DNA from: Acipenser ruthenus
Taxonomy: Eukaryota; Chordata; Actinopteri; Acipenseriformes; Acipenseridae
Length of the DNA stretch: 64,000 nt
NCBI RefSeq assembly: GCF_902713425.1
Contig: NC_081211.1
Location: 17,175,936-17,239,935 of the forward strand
Direction: 5' to 3'
The notes below the pieces were generated by a model. It ran no database searches and was not told the DNA's origin. It saw only the letters and a program-made list of their open reading frames with translations. The stretch's first letter is position 1. Each line of letters begins with the position of its first letter. The position numbers and the translations under genes are program-made. Positions 10,759-22,087 of the stretch are shown piece after piece.

Positions 10759-12705
10759 CTATGATTGGGAGGTCGGGACACTCTTCCTACTCTTAGCTCT
10801 ACGCTTGCTTCGAGGGGGCTTGGGCTTATTTGCAACTCCCATCACCCCTGAGAAGGTACTCACTGCTGCCTCGTCCAAGAAGGCACCGTCTTTATATGCA
10901 CAGTACGTGGAGTTGTTGGGGCTATTCAACTCCCCACAAGGTAAGTCTGGTGGAACTTGCTCAGGGCCCCTCGGAACGTGTGGGTCAGCTTTGTCCTGGG
11001 GGGGGGTTATGACAGACAGCATTCTTTGGCTGTTACCGTCTGTTGAATTGGAGCTGTTAGCAGACTTCTGGCTTACCGCGTCCAGGGGTATTCCCATGTC
11101 CTCCAGTGCTGTATCTAGGAGGACCTCTAGGGGGCCCCTGGTTTTGCCCATACAAGGGAGGGGGTCAAGGATGCTTTGAAGGGAGGCCCTTCGCTTGAAG
11201 AGGGTCATTGCTACCGAGGTACTGCTGGTCAGGGAAGGTGTTGACCCCGACCTCTCCCTCGGTGCATTAGTGAACACCTCTTCTGCGAGGTGTGCTAGGG
11301 TTTGTGCCAACGACTGGGAAGGCTGGCTGGGGATGCCCTGGCTGGCTGCTACCTGCCCACTAGGCGGCAGTGTAGCCGTCCCACTCGCCTCCGTCTCTGC
11401 CTGCGAGGGCAAGACTGGGGACTTTGTGTGGACATTAGCTGGTTTTGGATCTATGGGGGCCACCTGCAACTTGCTGTCTTTGATCCTGATCTTCTTTCTT
11501 TTCCCCCCCTCGTCTCTACCCTTTCTTTTCCCCACCCTCTGCTGGTTCTTCACTCCCTTCCCCTCCTTCTCACTCTCACTTTCACTGTCGCTTTCGCTTT
11601 CCTCCCCCACGGACTCAATCCTTATGGCGTCATAACGAGAGCCGAGGGGGAGTGCTGGCGCTGAGAGGGCCCTACTCAGGGGGGGGCCGCTGCTGGGTCC
11701 GGGCTCCCTCCCTGCCTCGTGTTCTGCATCAGAGGAGCTACTGGAGGAGCTAGTGGAGTAGCTGTTGTACTCTCTCTCTGGGCTGGGGGAAGGGGTCCTC
11801 GTAAAACGGGACATGTCTCGGGGGCGGGGGGGTGAGGGGGGTGCTGGTGATGATGGTGGTGCTGGAGTCTGGGTCTTGGATACTGTTGGTGGTGATGTGG
11901 ACTGATCTTTGTTACTTGCTCCCTCTTCCTGCTCAGGCCTAGGCTTGTTTGTGTTTGCCTTGCTGGCTCTGGCCATGTTGGCATAGGAAGAGGGGCAGTC
12001 CTTAAACAGGTGCCCCTTCTTTCCACACAAATTGCACTGCCTCTCTTCTCTGCAGTGGCTGGTCTCGTGGGGGGCGCCGCAGTTCCTGCACTTGACTACA
12101 GTACACGCGGCCGCCAGGTGTCCTAATTCCCCACATTTCCTGCAGAGTTTTGGCATCCCATTATAGAATACCAGCCCTCTGTTGGGCCCTAACACTATGG
12201 AGTTTGGAATGTGGCGGACGCCTCCAATGCCCGATGGATCAACATTAAGGCGTACCAGCCACTTTCTGGCTCCTGTCCAAACCCCATCTTCATCTGTAAT
12301 TTTCCTCCCTTCTGATGACACCCTCCCATAGCGGTTAAGCCATGTTGTAATATCATAGTCGCTAACAGCCTCATTGAAAAATTGGACAGTAACAACTTTC
12401 ATTTCTCTGTCTGTCAGTGCATCCACACAAAATTCTTTGTATGGAGCGAGATATTTATTCTCCCCCCAAAAGGACCACATTTCTTGTAACTTTTGGGGGT
12501 TCCTAAAACTGACCTCAAACACTTCCTTAAGCCCTGGCAATTTCACCAAACAATTCAAGTCAGAAGGGGAAAAACCCATACCCCTCTGAAGAATGGTCCG
12601 GCTGAACTCCAGTCTCGTCAGTCCTGGTTCCGTTTCCTCTTGCTGGGTCCTTGTGAAGCGCACCGCATTGTGCCTCCTAGTCTCCTGGGTTGGCCGGAAC
12701 GCCAT
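10759..12705 (-). CDS. Tx1-like LINE ORF1, zinc-knuckle RNA-binding protein
   Basis: The intact 648-codon frame is the same as at 22820-24766 apart from isolated changes (Ala in RYDAI; Thr in NSTYC). The start ATG lies in a good Kozak context (GAAGGATGG). The stop is five bases before the ORF2 ATG. The three CCHC knuckles and the Ser/Pro-rich and acidic regions are preserved. Confidence 0.93.
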   Translation of the reverse strand: MAFRPTQETRRHNAVRFTRTQQEETEPGLTRLEFSRTILQRGMGFSPSDLNCLVKLPGLKEVFEVSFRNPQKLQEMWSFWGENKYLAPYKEFCVDALTDREMKVVTVQFFNEAVSDYDITTWLNRYGRVSSEGRKITDEDGVWTGARKWLVRLNVDPSGIGGVRHIPNSIVLGPNRGLVFYNGMPKLCRKCGELGHLAAACTVVKCRNCGAPHETSHCREERQCNLCGKKGHLFKDCPSSYANMARASKANTNKPRPEQEEGASNKDQSTSPPTVSKTQTPAPPSSPAPPSPPRPRDMSRFTRTPSPSPEREYNSYSTSSSSSSSDAEHEAGREPGPSSGPPLSRALSAPALPLGSRYDAIRIESVGEESESDSESESEKEGKGVKNQQRVGKRKGRDEGGKRKKIRIKDSKLQVAPIDPKPANVHTKSPVLPSQAETEASGTATLPPSGQVAASQGIPSQPSQSLAQTLAHLAEEVFTNAPRERSGSTPSLTSSTSVAMTLFKRRASLQSILDPLPCMGKTRGPLEVLLDTALEDMGIPLDAVSQKSANSSNSTDGNSQRMLSVITPPQDKADPHVPRGPEQVPPDLPCGELNSPNNSTYCAYKDGAFLDEAAVSTFSGVMGVANKPKPPRSKRRAKSRKSVPTSQS

Positions 12706-13432
12706 CCTTCAGCTGGCTCCTCCGATTGGGGTGGGAGAAGCCTCTGGACGTCCGGGTTGTCTCTCTCTACGGAAAAGAAACAACGTAAGCAGCAAATCTG
12801 GGCAGTTGAAGGAACTATTACTTTAGTCCCTGAGGAGATGGTCGCCTCGCAAGAGGGACCCCCTCCCCAGGTGAACGGTGTCCTTCCCTGGCGGAGTAGG
12901 GGGCGCTGCTTGGCACCGAGACCACGTAGGAAGAATCGTGGCTGTGACGCCTCCTCGGGGTCCGGGGCCGCCCTCTGCTCCTCCCAGATGGCGCCCTCTG
13001 CTGGGCGCCTGCTGCTCTCTCGGTCTGGATCTCGATTACAATCAAGGGCTGGGGATGAGGTCGTCTAGGTCATCAAAGGGTCCTCAAAGGTCGTCTGGAT
13101 GGTAGGTCCTCCTTCTCTCTAACTCCAGGAACGTCTGGAAAGCCTGAAAAAGAAAAAAACTGGAACCGCCTGAAAAAGAAAAAACTGCTCTCAACAGTCA
13201 ACAAAATCTTGAAAGACCCTCGGCCTGGATTGGGCAAGCCAAAACCAGACTGAGCATTAGTCTTCCAAAAAGTTGCCGAGCTGAAGAAAGCCAGTCAAAA
13301 ATAAAAAAAATTCTGTTCCTCCTCACCCGAACAAACCTCTCACAGACCCTCGGAGGGAGCGGGCAATGCCACTACCCTCTAAGCCTTAGTCTTAGAAAGA
13401 TTTATTCGAACTGAAGAGAAACCAGAGACCTG

Positions 13433-14964
13433 AAGACAACTGTGCTTTATACATGGTTAAAACAGACACAGATTAAAATCGACATGAAAAAAACCTGTGC
13501 TGCTTTAAAAGTGACTGGAAAAAAAGAACCATCTATAAAAAACCAGTGCTTGTGAGGGCCGGGGAGTGCTCTCTAAAAAAGTTCAAAAGTGAACATAAAA
13601 CTAGATCTAAAACAGGGACAGGGGAAAAGGGACAGTGTATAAAACAGTGAGTTAAAATTCTAAAATTTTAAAACACTTAAAATGTAACTTTTAATAGTTG
13701 ACATTAAAAATCTTTTAGATACGTAAATACAAAACAAAACCAAATAAAACATTCAAAATAAATCAAAAACAAGAGAGTCCATAAAACTGAAACAAAAAGA
13801 CTACATAAAACCAGGGCACCGTTCAAAAACGGTCATGCCAGCTAAAAGGGGCGGAATGCTGGCATGACAAAATAAATAAAAGGCTTAGCGGTGTATAGTA
13901 CAACCGGTTCTACTATACATACACAACTAAGACACCCACTTTCTTAGTGTGATCAAGAAGACTGCAGTCTGTAACAAATGTTACTTTGAATAGCACGCCC
14001 ATTTATCATACCAACACTACACACTGCAATTCTATTATTTTACAACACAAGGAAGCCCCGCCAAAGCAGGGCATCAAAAATTAGTTGAAACTCATAAATG
14101 TTCCTCTCCACGGAAATCTTTAGTAAAATACTCTTTTATTGAGATTTTACATTTTTTACATTTACACCCATTCGTTTTTTCATTCATTTTACATTTCTTT
14201 TAAAGATGACATTCATGCATACAGACATACATTTTGTTTTAAAAGCATTTAAAATACATTTAAAAACACCAAGACAATTGTGCTTTGTACATGGTTAAAA
14301 CAGACACAGATTAAAATCAACATGAAAAAAACCTGTGCTGTTTTAAAAGTGACTGGAAAAAAAGAACCATCTATAAAAAACCAGTGCTTGTGAGGGCCGG
14401 GGAGTGCTCTCTAAAAAGGTTCAAAAGTGAACATAAAACTAGATCTAAAACAGGGACAGGGGAAAAGGGACAGTGTATAAAACAGTGAGTTAAAATTCTA
14501 AAATTTTAAAACACTTAAAATGTAACTTTTAATAGTTTACATTAAAAATCTTAAAGATACATAAAAACAAAACAAAACAAAATCAAATAAAACATTCAAA
14601 TTAAATCAAAGGTCCATAAAACTGAAACAAAAAGACTACATAAAACCAGGGCACCGTTGAAAAACGGTCATGCCAGCTAAAAAGGGCGGAATGCTGGCAT
14701 GACAAAATAAATAAAAGGCTTAGCGGTGTATAGTACAACCGGTTCTACTATACATACACAACTAAGACACCCACTTTCTTAGTGTGATCAAGAAGACTGC
14801 AGTCTGTAACAAATGTTACTTTGAATAGCACGCCCATTTATCATACCAACACTACACACTGCAATTCTATTATTTTACAACACAAGGAAGCCCCGCCAAA
14901 GCAGGGCATCAAAAAATTAGTTGAAACTCATAAATGTTCCTCTCCACGGAAATCTTTAGTAAAA
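13433..14964 (-). repeat. Satellite array upstream of LINE copy 1
   Basis: Read on the minus strand it holds a partial unit (14729-14964, beginning TTTTACTAAAGATTT), a whole 835-bp unit (13894-14728) and a partial second-subtype unit (13433-13893) that stops at GTTGTCTT where LINE copy 1 begins. The order and subtypes match the array at 45705-46996 upstream of LINE copy 7. Confidence 0.93.
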
Positions 14965-14967
14965 GGC

Positions 14968-15000
14968 GAAAGATTTATGCGATCTGAAGAGAAACCAGAG
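14968..15000 (-). mobile_element. 33-bp LINE 5'-end stub
   Basis: These bases match the extreme 5' end of the LINE (reverse complement of CTCTGGTTTCTCTTCAG and onward) with a few changes. They are joined through GCC directly to satellite sequence. The bases TATA separate the stub from the TTAA at 15005, mirroring the arrangement at 22092-22096. It is either a nearly wholly deleted LINE or a rearrangement scar. Confidence 0.75.
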
Positions 15001-15008
15001 TATATTAA

Positions 15009-15634
15009 CATTTGTTAGTGCAGAAGGCAACCTACTCATATTGCTATTGTAACAAAGGACGGTTATTTTTTTTTTGTTTGGTTTAAACGAGCATTTTAAT
15101 GTCTAATTCTTGAGAAAAACAACCAAAACAGTATACAAGTACTGTATGTTGACATTTAGATTTAAATATGATATTTTAATAACATGCATTTCATAAGAGG
15201 AAGTTAGATTCTGCCAGAGTGCATTATGGGTATGCAAATGTGATTCACCCCTGCAGCGCCGTTTCCACTCAACAGTATTGCTCAACCCAAGGTATTTCTT
15301 CTCCAAGTTACCAAAATACGTTTTACTATCAGATCGCTGTATTTTATGGAGTATGGAGGACTATCCGTGGCAATATTAAAAATAAATACATAGAGAAATA
15401 AATAAATGAATAAATAAATGTTGAAATAAATAAATGAATGAATAAACAAATGTCCATTTATTAATTGCAACATGTATTCATTTATTCATTCATTTAGTTC
15501 AACATTTATTTATTTATTTATTCATTCATTCATTCATTCATTCATTTATTTATTTATTCATATATTTATTTCACGTTTGCCGCTTTGCTATTTACATTCC
15601 ACAGTGCGCTTTTACATTCCCGGAACTGCATTTA
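15009..15634 (+). repeat. Left terminal inverted repeat, about 625 bp
   Basis: This is the reverse complement of about 21484-22087. It contains a GGGTATGCAAATGTGATTC block and, at about 15390-15575, a run of ATTT/ATTC tetranucleotides that itself folds back. Homology with the right arm ends near ACATTCCCG. A chimeric fragment of this arm is found at 55363-55540. Confidence 0.9.
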
Positions 15635-17725
15635 CATTTCGAAGCCTCTTCTCTATTTCTTTTTACATTTCACTGTGACAAAACCCCCTGTCAATCACAG
15701 CTTAGTGGGCGGTATCAAGTACACTATTGGCTGTAGGAAGATTGTCCCTCCCTGCTCCAGGGAACACAATCGATGCCGATGTGGGCTCGCTAGACCACTG
15801 TGTGTTGGAAGGTCGTGTATGTGAGCATTTTGTTTCCAGCGCCAGTTGCATGTGAGTTTAGAAGATGGAGAGGTTCATATCTTCGCTTCTTCGTGAAGCA
15901 GCGGATCGCTTAGAAAACACACCCAGATCTCAATCTCCTCCACCGACAAATAGAGCCACGACTGCACGGAACCCTGTAGACAGTATAGAAATCGGCCTCA
16001 ATTAATTATCTAGCTAGTAGTTTAATTGTTTTGCTGAGCATTCTCCTTCAATTTGTTCTTAACCGTACTGTGTCTGTTTCAAGTGGGTTAGATTCACAAT
16101 TTCTGCATGCTATAATGGTATAGTAATATTTTACAGTTTATATTTTTTGTCCCTCTTTTTTTTTTTTTCAAGGATTTTCGCCCCATAGAGGATCGTCTTC
16201 AAAAAGGAGACGAGCGTTCCCACTCCAGCGCCGTGTTGGTGTTATTACACTCACAGCTTTTGCTGTCTAAAAGGGAAAACCGTTTCCACGGTGCCGACTA
16301 GACAGCAGAAAGACGAATTGAATGTAGCAGGACTGGGGGAGAAAAGAATCTCCTTTCAAGGTACGTTTATGCAAATATTCTGTCAAAATGAAACGGTTTA
16401 TTTAATAGTACATATACTGAGCATCACAAGAAACGTATCACTATTATTTAATTCGAAAAAAAACCCAGATATATACATGATGGACATTGACAAAATGTCC
16501 GCTGCTCAGCAACGGTGGCCACACGCTTGCCTGAGAATTCCACAGTACCCCCTGTCCCCTCATAACTGTATACAGACAGTACAATGTCAATTGTTAATCA
16601 GCACATTACAATCTTACTGCACCTGCTGTAAAACAGAATTAGTCATTCTAGCGAAATTATCTAAAAAGTTTCTTTCGATGCTCAGTATATATCACGACTC
16701 TAAAAGCAGATACAAATAAACCTAATGAGAAGCTCTATAATAACAAATAACGCGATGTAGAGCTTAATGCAATGTTACCTTCGATATTTTAGACTTTTTA
16801 TTAAACCACTGCTCAATGCTACTGAAATGTCATCAACCACTATTAGTATCATAAAGCTCCCAAAATCCTTTTAGATGCCACTCCTAAGTAAATGTCTGGA
16901 ATTTAGTTTTGGATTGTTTTGCAGTTAGTGATCCATTCAGCTTTGTGTTGATGCTATACAAAAATAAAACCAATAAAAAACCTATGCCGCTTTAGTAGCA
17001 GCAAAATACAAGGTTGTGTATCAGTGTGTAAGATGTTCGCTAGATTCACATTTATTACATTTGTGTTCTTTTTTTATGTCAAGGTTGTGACAGCAGTTGT
17101 GAAGGATTCAGAAGCCAGTTATTCGAATCTTATCCCAAACTGAGTGAGGGTGGTGGATTTGAACTAATGAAGATTTCAGGATCTACGAGAAGCTGGATCT
17201 TGGCTGTTAGTCCTTGCCCTAATGAGGGGTACTCGGCAAAATATTTAAGGGACCCAGAAACCCAAATTGTCTGCTGCAATTCATTTTGTAGGTTCCTGGA
17301 CTGTCCTTATCCACTGGGCCCCTGATGAAGTGCCTCTTTTGTGAGAGACTTTTCTTTCTCAGAAATAGTCACAGTGACAGCTGTAGCAGCAGGTATAGAG
17401 TTTTTGTTCATGTAATTGGTCAATGTTAAATACAGTACATTAACTATTTTGAAAGGTTTACTTGCAGTAAAATGATGAAATTTGCATGTAGTGGGTTTCA
17501 GGGAATGTTTGTGCTAATGTAGTCTTACAAAAAATTGTTCTCAGTGAAGAAGACAAAAGCATTATACTGCAATTGGCATTAAGCTGGGATCTTCCAGGGG
17601 TGACAGAAGAAAATAGGCATTGGCTAATGGACAAACTCCTCCTTCACGCTGTAAGTAGGTTTGTTTCGTGCATATCCATGTTCGGTTTACTCATTGTACT
17701 GGTCAGTTGTGTAATTAACCTACAG

Positions 17726-18084
17726 CAGGGGTGGCCAAACCCAGTCATGGAGAGCCCCTATCCAGCAAATTTGTTCAATAAAAGGAAAGCTCTTGTGATT
17801 GAGGTCTGAAGAGGGAATTTTTAGTTGAAACAATCACTAAATGACTTCATTTAACAAATACACCTGCTTAATTCAGCACATTGAAATTCTTCCATGTGTT
17901 TTAGACATTGATAATGAAAGGTGACCTATAAAATCCACTGGATTGGGCTCCCGAGTGGTGCATTCGGAAATGGCCTCCAGTAGGAGTGCAGGGTGCGCTT
18001 TACGACTCTGAGGTTGCTGGTTCGATCCTGTCGTTCCTTTGCCGGCTGGGGATGGGAGTCCACAGGGCTGTTTGACCACCCCTG
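17726..18084. mobile_element. hAT-type MITE
   Basis: Terminal inverted repeats CAGGGGTGGCCAAAC and GTTTGACCACCCCTG border the 359-bp element. An 8-bp target duplication, ACCTACAG and ACTTACAG, flanks it, as expected of hAT transposons. It lies in an intron of the HECT gene and contains a tRNA-derived SINE. It has no coding capacity. Confidence 0.9.
17945..18060 (+). mobile_element. tRNA-derived SINE nested in the hAT MITE
   Basis: The head GGGCTCCCGAGTGGTGCAT has an A-box-like start and GGTTCGATCCTG is a B box. It interrupts the MITE after its typical internal stretch ending in TCCACTGGATTG. It differs from the SINE family at 2271. Confidence 0.7.
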
Positions 18085-19411
18085 ACTTACAGTTATTATG
18101 CATTTTAATTGGGTACATTCTTTAGTTTGCTTATTACTCTATGCTATACTCTTCTTATTTGTGGTAGGTTATTGTAAGAACAACTCGACAGGTTAAACAG
18201 CTGAGGAAAGGACTGAAAGAGACATTGGTCTGGCCTCTCCTGAAGGAAAGAAGTGATATTATTCCACTGATGTTTCCGAGGGCCTCTGACACACTATACA
18301 CCTCCCCGGTGTGTTACATTTTATTACATGTTGTTCCCTAATTAAGTTTTGAATGCCTGTGGCAGTGTGTTACTGTTTCAGTGTTTTGATAATGTGATTT
18401 ACTAGTTATATTTCTAATTCTGAAGTTTATATATTTTTTGGTGTAACTGTGAAGCTCATATACTAGTATGTTTTGGTCTACAATATAAAACCCAGCTTGT
18501 ATAGAGCTTTGAGATGAAGCTTGGTATTGAGCCATTTCAATATTGGAATGGAACAAAAATGGCCAATAAGGTTCAGAAAGAGATCCCCAGCCGTTCATTC
18601 ATTTATCTATTCATTCTTTTTTTCCTCAAGATGATCCTTGAAAGAATCACCTGGCCCACACTGAATGTGGAGGAAGATGATGATGAGGATGACTGTTCTC
18701 TTGAGACTAAATGCCGTATCACAGGCTTCTTCAGGACATTCATTGAAACGGTATAATTTAATCTATTAATCATCGCCATGTATAATTTTATTTTAACCAC
18801 CCAACTCATTCTTACCTTATATGAGAAGGGACAACTTCTTATTCTTCATCACTCAAAACAGCATTTGCCACCACTTCATATGTAATATTCCTATACAAAG
18901 AATACATAAGCTAATGTTCACACTGAAAGGGAATCTAATGAATAAGAATAATCTTGTAGAGGAATAACATTTTGATGTGACTACTGTGATTTTTTTTTTT
19001 ACGACTCAGAGCACAAATACAGCCTTCATGTCTTTTATATGCAAGTATTATATGTACATAGGTAGATAATACGTAGCACATTATAATAAACAAAAGCAAA
19101 AATATTTGTTACTTTTCAAAAAGCTGACCTGACAGTACTCAAGACCCTGTGAAATTTGAAAAGAGGCATTTATTTATTTTTTTACTTTTGTAGCATCACC
19201 AAGAGTGCTGATTGATCTCCTCAGATTCTGGGTTGGATGGGGGGTCCTCCCGAAGGAGCTGTCTGTTGAGGTCACAGATACCAAACTGCCCAAAGCATCC
19301 ACCTGCTTCGAAACCATTAAACTACCCAGACACGACTTTCACTACTCATCATTTGAGGAGGATCTTCTTTCCTGTATATATACTGTGGACACCGGCTTTG
19401 GACTTGTCTAA

Positions 19412-21483
19412 TTTAGAATTCTGCCATGAGAAATCTGTTTGAACTCCTTCAGGGGCCAAACTGTTATTTGATTTGACAACTAGAAATGTAAACATGACAA
19501 AGTAAAAAAAAAACATCCAGGTTAATGTTCTGCTATATAAATACTAAATGTACTAAGAAAGAAATTCAAATTAACGACTGGCAATTTTATTAGGCCATTT
19601 TATTATTTTGATTACAATAAATAATGCACTGGGGGGGGGGGGGGGCAACAACATTTTTTTTTTCTTCTAAAATACTTGCTTAAGTTTGTGAAAACATCTG
19701 TTAAATATCAACATAAGCACAGGAACTATTGTCATTTATTTATTTAACAAAGTCAGTGCTATGACAAAAAATACAGCTGTCCCAAACAATAAAAAAATCA
19801 TCACATTTGGATGTCTGTTTCTTTATAATTTAAATTTGTTTGCCTCCTTTTCTCACCCAAATTGTTTTACCTGTCACACTAACAAATTACAGGAACTGTT
19901 GAAAAAACAACCACTAATAATATAAAAATGATGATCTACCTTGTATACTATGATATTATAATATTGTGAGGTATTAGTACTTGCCAGGGTTCAGAAGTAT
20001 AATACTAAGAAAGATTAACACTGATCAAACTACAAGAATAATGTATTGGTATTGTAAAGGCAGTCATTACACAATGTATTGGTATTGTAGAGGTAGTCAT
20101 TACACAGTGTATTTTATTAGGTATTCAAGCCCTTTCAGTCACCCCAGCTAGCCTTTTCAGTTTACCTCAGAGACTGAACATTCTACCGCGAAACTGGCGC
20201 TCATCGTTTAGTCTGACTAGTGAACTTCAGAACATTTCCCACCATCATCCTCCTGCTCAAGTGTCTATGATGGGGAATGCAGTGCGTTTCAAGCTATTTT
20301 AATTCATGTCGGGTTTGCGTTTACGTCCACAGTAGCGAATATCAAATGAATATCGATCATCAAGCTAACTTTACCTCGGTCCTCCCCTCCTGTTCTGAAA
20401 AAAAGACTGCTAAATACGCTACACTGACACATTGGACAAAAGGTACTTGAACAGCTGTCGTTATTTAACACGGCACACATAAATTACACTATCATAATTT
20501 ACAGTTCTCAAGTTATATAGCTATACATTTACCAATTAAATTATACAGTATCCTTACCTTGAAAAAATGTCTCTTTCTGGCGTATTTTAATAATAATAAA
20601 ACAAATCTAACTACCTATATCTTAGCTATAGGCTATTCTATTAAGATATTATCACTCACTCTGTCCTCCTCTCTCCAACTGTCGCCATCGTCTGCGAATT
20701 CGCTCGAGCATCAACTTGATTTAAGCAAATGGAAACGAACTCGCGCGTGCACCCTCTCCCCATTCTCTATTAAACTTCATACAACATTTAAAATAACTAT
20801 AGTCATTATGTCCTATCAGTGCTGTGAATTACTCCCATATATGTTAACCTATATAGTTGTTACTTTTCAATATATTACTCATATATTACTATTCAATATA
20901 TTAATTTAAAGCTTAAAGAATACACCAAAATACATTTAATACTTAAATTTAATTAATCAAGTTAAGTTGACACTTATTTAACAAGCTTGTTTAATAATGC
21001 TTGTGATCACTAGAGACACAGTTTACACTTGTAATTGCAATGTTGAGAGAGTCAGCGATCGCCAAAGCTTTTTTTTTTTTTTTTTTTTTAATGGGAAAAG
21101 CGGAACTCTGAAACAAATCAGTGCACGGCATAAAAAATGCCTTTAAAATAGAAACTATAAAACAACTATAATGTATGTATCATTCTAATTTACTTGTACT
21201 TTAATTTTGGCGTTATTTTATAGTGTTATTTTATAGTGTTAGTTATAGTGCTATTGGCATCAGAAAAAAATCATACAAATATGTAAATTAACACACATGT
21301 TTTTTTCTACCGTTATAGCTTCGGTTTTAGTGTGTACTGGCCCACCTTTGGCCCAGCATTGGCTCAGCTATGGTGGCTGTATTCTGCTGTACCGAAATGG
21401 GCCAGTGCGGGTTTTGCATGGGCTGAACATGCCCATGGTGCCATGTTTTGCCCTCATGGGCCCAATACGTACATGTTTGCTGG
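19412..21483. other. Interior of the HECT element, no clear gene
   Basis: The stretch contains a G run near 19630, a two-fold direct repeat of about 45 bp at 20038-20105, and a T run near 21070. Minus-strand splice-like signals (donors CAAG|GTAAGG near 20555 and CCGAG|GTAAAG near 20375) surround short open exons that I could not assign. No transposase motif was seen. Confidence 0.45.
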
Positions 21484-22087
21484 GAGTTACGGGAATGTAA
21501 GCGCACTGTGAAATGTAAATAGCAAAGCGCCAAACGTGAAATAAATACATGAATAAATAAATAAATGAATGAATGAATGAATGAATAAATAAATAAATGT
21601 TGAACTAAATGAATGAATAAATGAATACATGTTGCAATTAATAAATTGATTTATTCATTCATTTATTTATTTCAACATTTATTTATTCATTTATTTATTT
21701 CTCTATGTATTTATTTTTAATATTGCCACGGATAGTCCTCCATACTCCATAAAATACAGCGATCTGATAGTAAAACGTATTTTGGTAACTTGGAGAAGAA
21801 ATACCTTGGGTTGAGCAATACTGTTGAGTGGAAACGGCGCTGCAGGGGTGAATCACATTTGCATACCCATAATGCACTCTGGCAGAATCTAACTTCCTCT
21901 TATGAAATGCATGTTATTAAAATATCATATTTAAATCTAAATGTCAACATACAGTACTTGTATACTGTTTTGGTTGTTTTTCTCAAGAATTAGACATTAA
22001 AATGCTCGTTTAAACCAAACAAAAAAAAAATAACCGTCCTTTGTTACAATAGCAATATGAGTAGGTTGCCTTCTGCACTAACAAATG
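21484..22087 (-). repeat. Right terminal inverted repeat, about 605 bp
   Basis: It mirrors the left arm almost base for base, including the GATTCACCCCTGC block and the tetranucleotide run. The high similarity implies recent formation or gene conversion between the arms. Confidence 0.9.

Larger units (their letters stand above)
7265..13427 (-). mobile_element. Tx1-clade LINE, complete copy 1
   Basis: The 6,163-bp copy comprises a 722-bp 5' UTR, ORF1 (648 codons), ORF2 (1,147 codons) and a 45-bp 3' UTR ending GGGG. No poly(A) tail is present. The 3' end joins satellite unit position 1. The 5' end joins the satellite interior after GTTGTCTT and a 5-bp CAGGT insert, the same odd junction as copy 7 at 46997. 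The Tx1 assignment rests on the two-ORF plan, the zinc-knuckle ORF1, the APE-RT ORF2 and the target-repeat setting. Confidence 0.93.
15865..19411 (+). pseudogene. HECT-domain E3 ubiquitin ligase-like gene, G2E3-like family, multi-exon
   Basis: Exons recognised by translation and splice signals: about 15865-15975 (MERFISSLLREAADRL), 16173-16360 (ending AGLGEKRISFQ), 17084 to about 17290 (KLSEGGGFELMKISG), 17545-17650 (LSWDLPGVTEENRHWLM), 18168-18308 (RQVKQLRKGLKETLVWPLL), 18631-18750 (ILERITWP, acidic run, CRITGFFRTFIE) and 19194-19411. The last is a HECT C-lobe with LPKASTCFETIKLP; its catalytic Cys is codon 19304-19306, and it ends FGLV and stop. HECT ligases pass ubiquitin through this Cys to substrates. 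It resembles the many-copy fish proteins labelled G2/M phase-specific E3 ligase-like. Exon 2 needs a one-base shift to stay in frame, and the phases of the last two exons disagree by one base, so this copy is probably dead. An N-terminal segment between exons 3 and 4 was not found. Confidence 0.8.
15009..22087. mobile_element. TTAA-flanked 7.1-kb inverted-repeat element carrying a HECT gene
   Basis: Both ends begin CATTTGTTAGTGCAGAAGGC as inverted repeats. They are bordered by TTAA at 15005-15008 and 22088-22091, the target duplication of piggyBac and Kolobok transposons. The inverted arms are about 600 bp and nearly identical. The interior holds a HECT-type E3 gene and a hAT MITE with a nested SINE. 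No transposase is visible, so the element would be non-autonomous. The superfamily is inferred only from TTAA. Because the flanks just outside are also inverted, the ends could alternatively be part of a larger inverted duplication. Confidence 0.65.

Noticed and set aside
10074-13105. Long antisense frames opposite LINE ORF1, ORF2 and 5' UTR (up to 191 codons)
   Set aside because: They recur in every LINE copy as shadows of the coding strand or of GC-rich UTR and have no motifs.
15390-15575. Tetranucleotide run as a separate microsatellite locus
   Set aside because: It is present in both inverted arms at the same place, so it belongs to the element arm.
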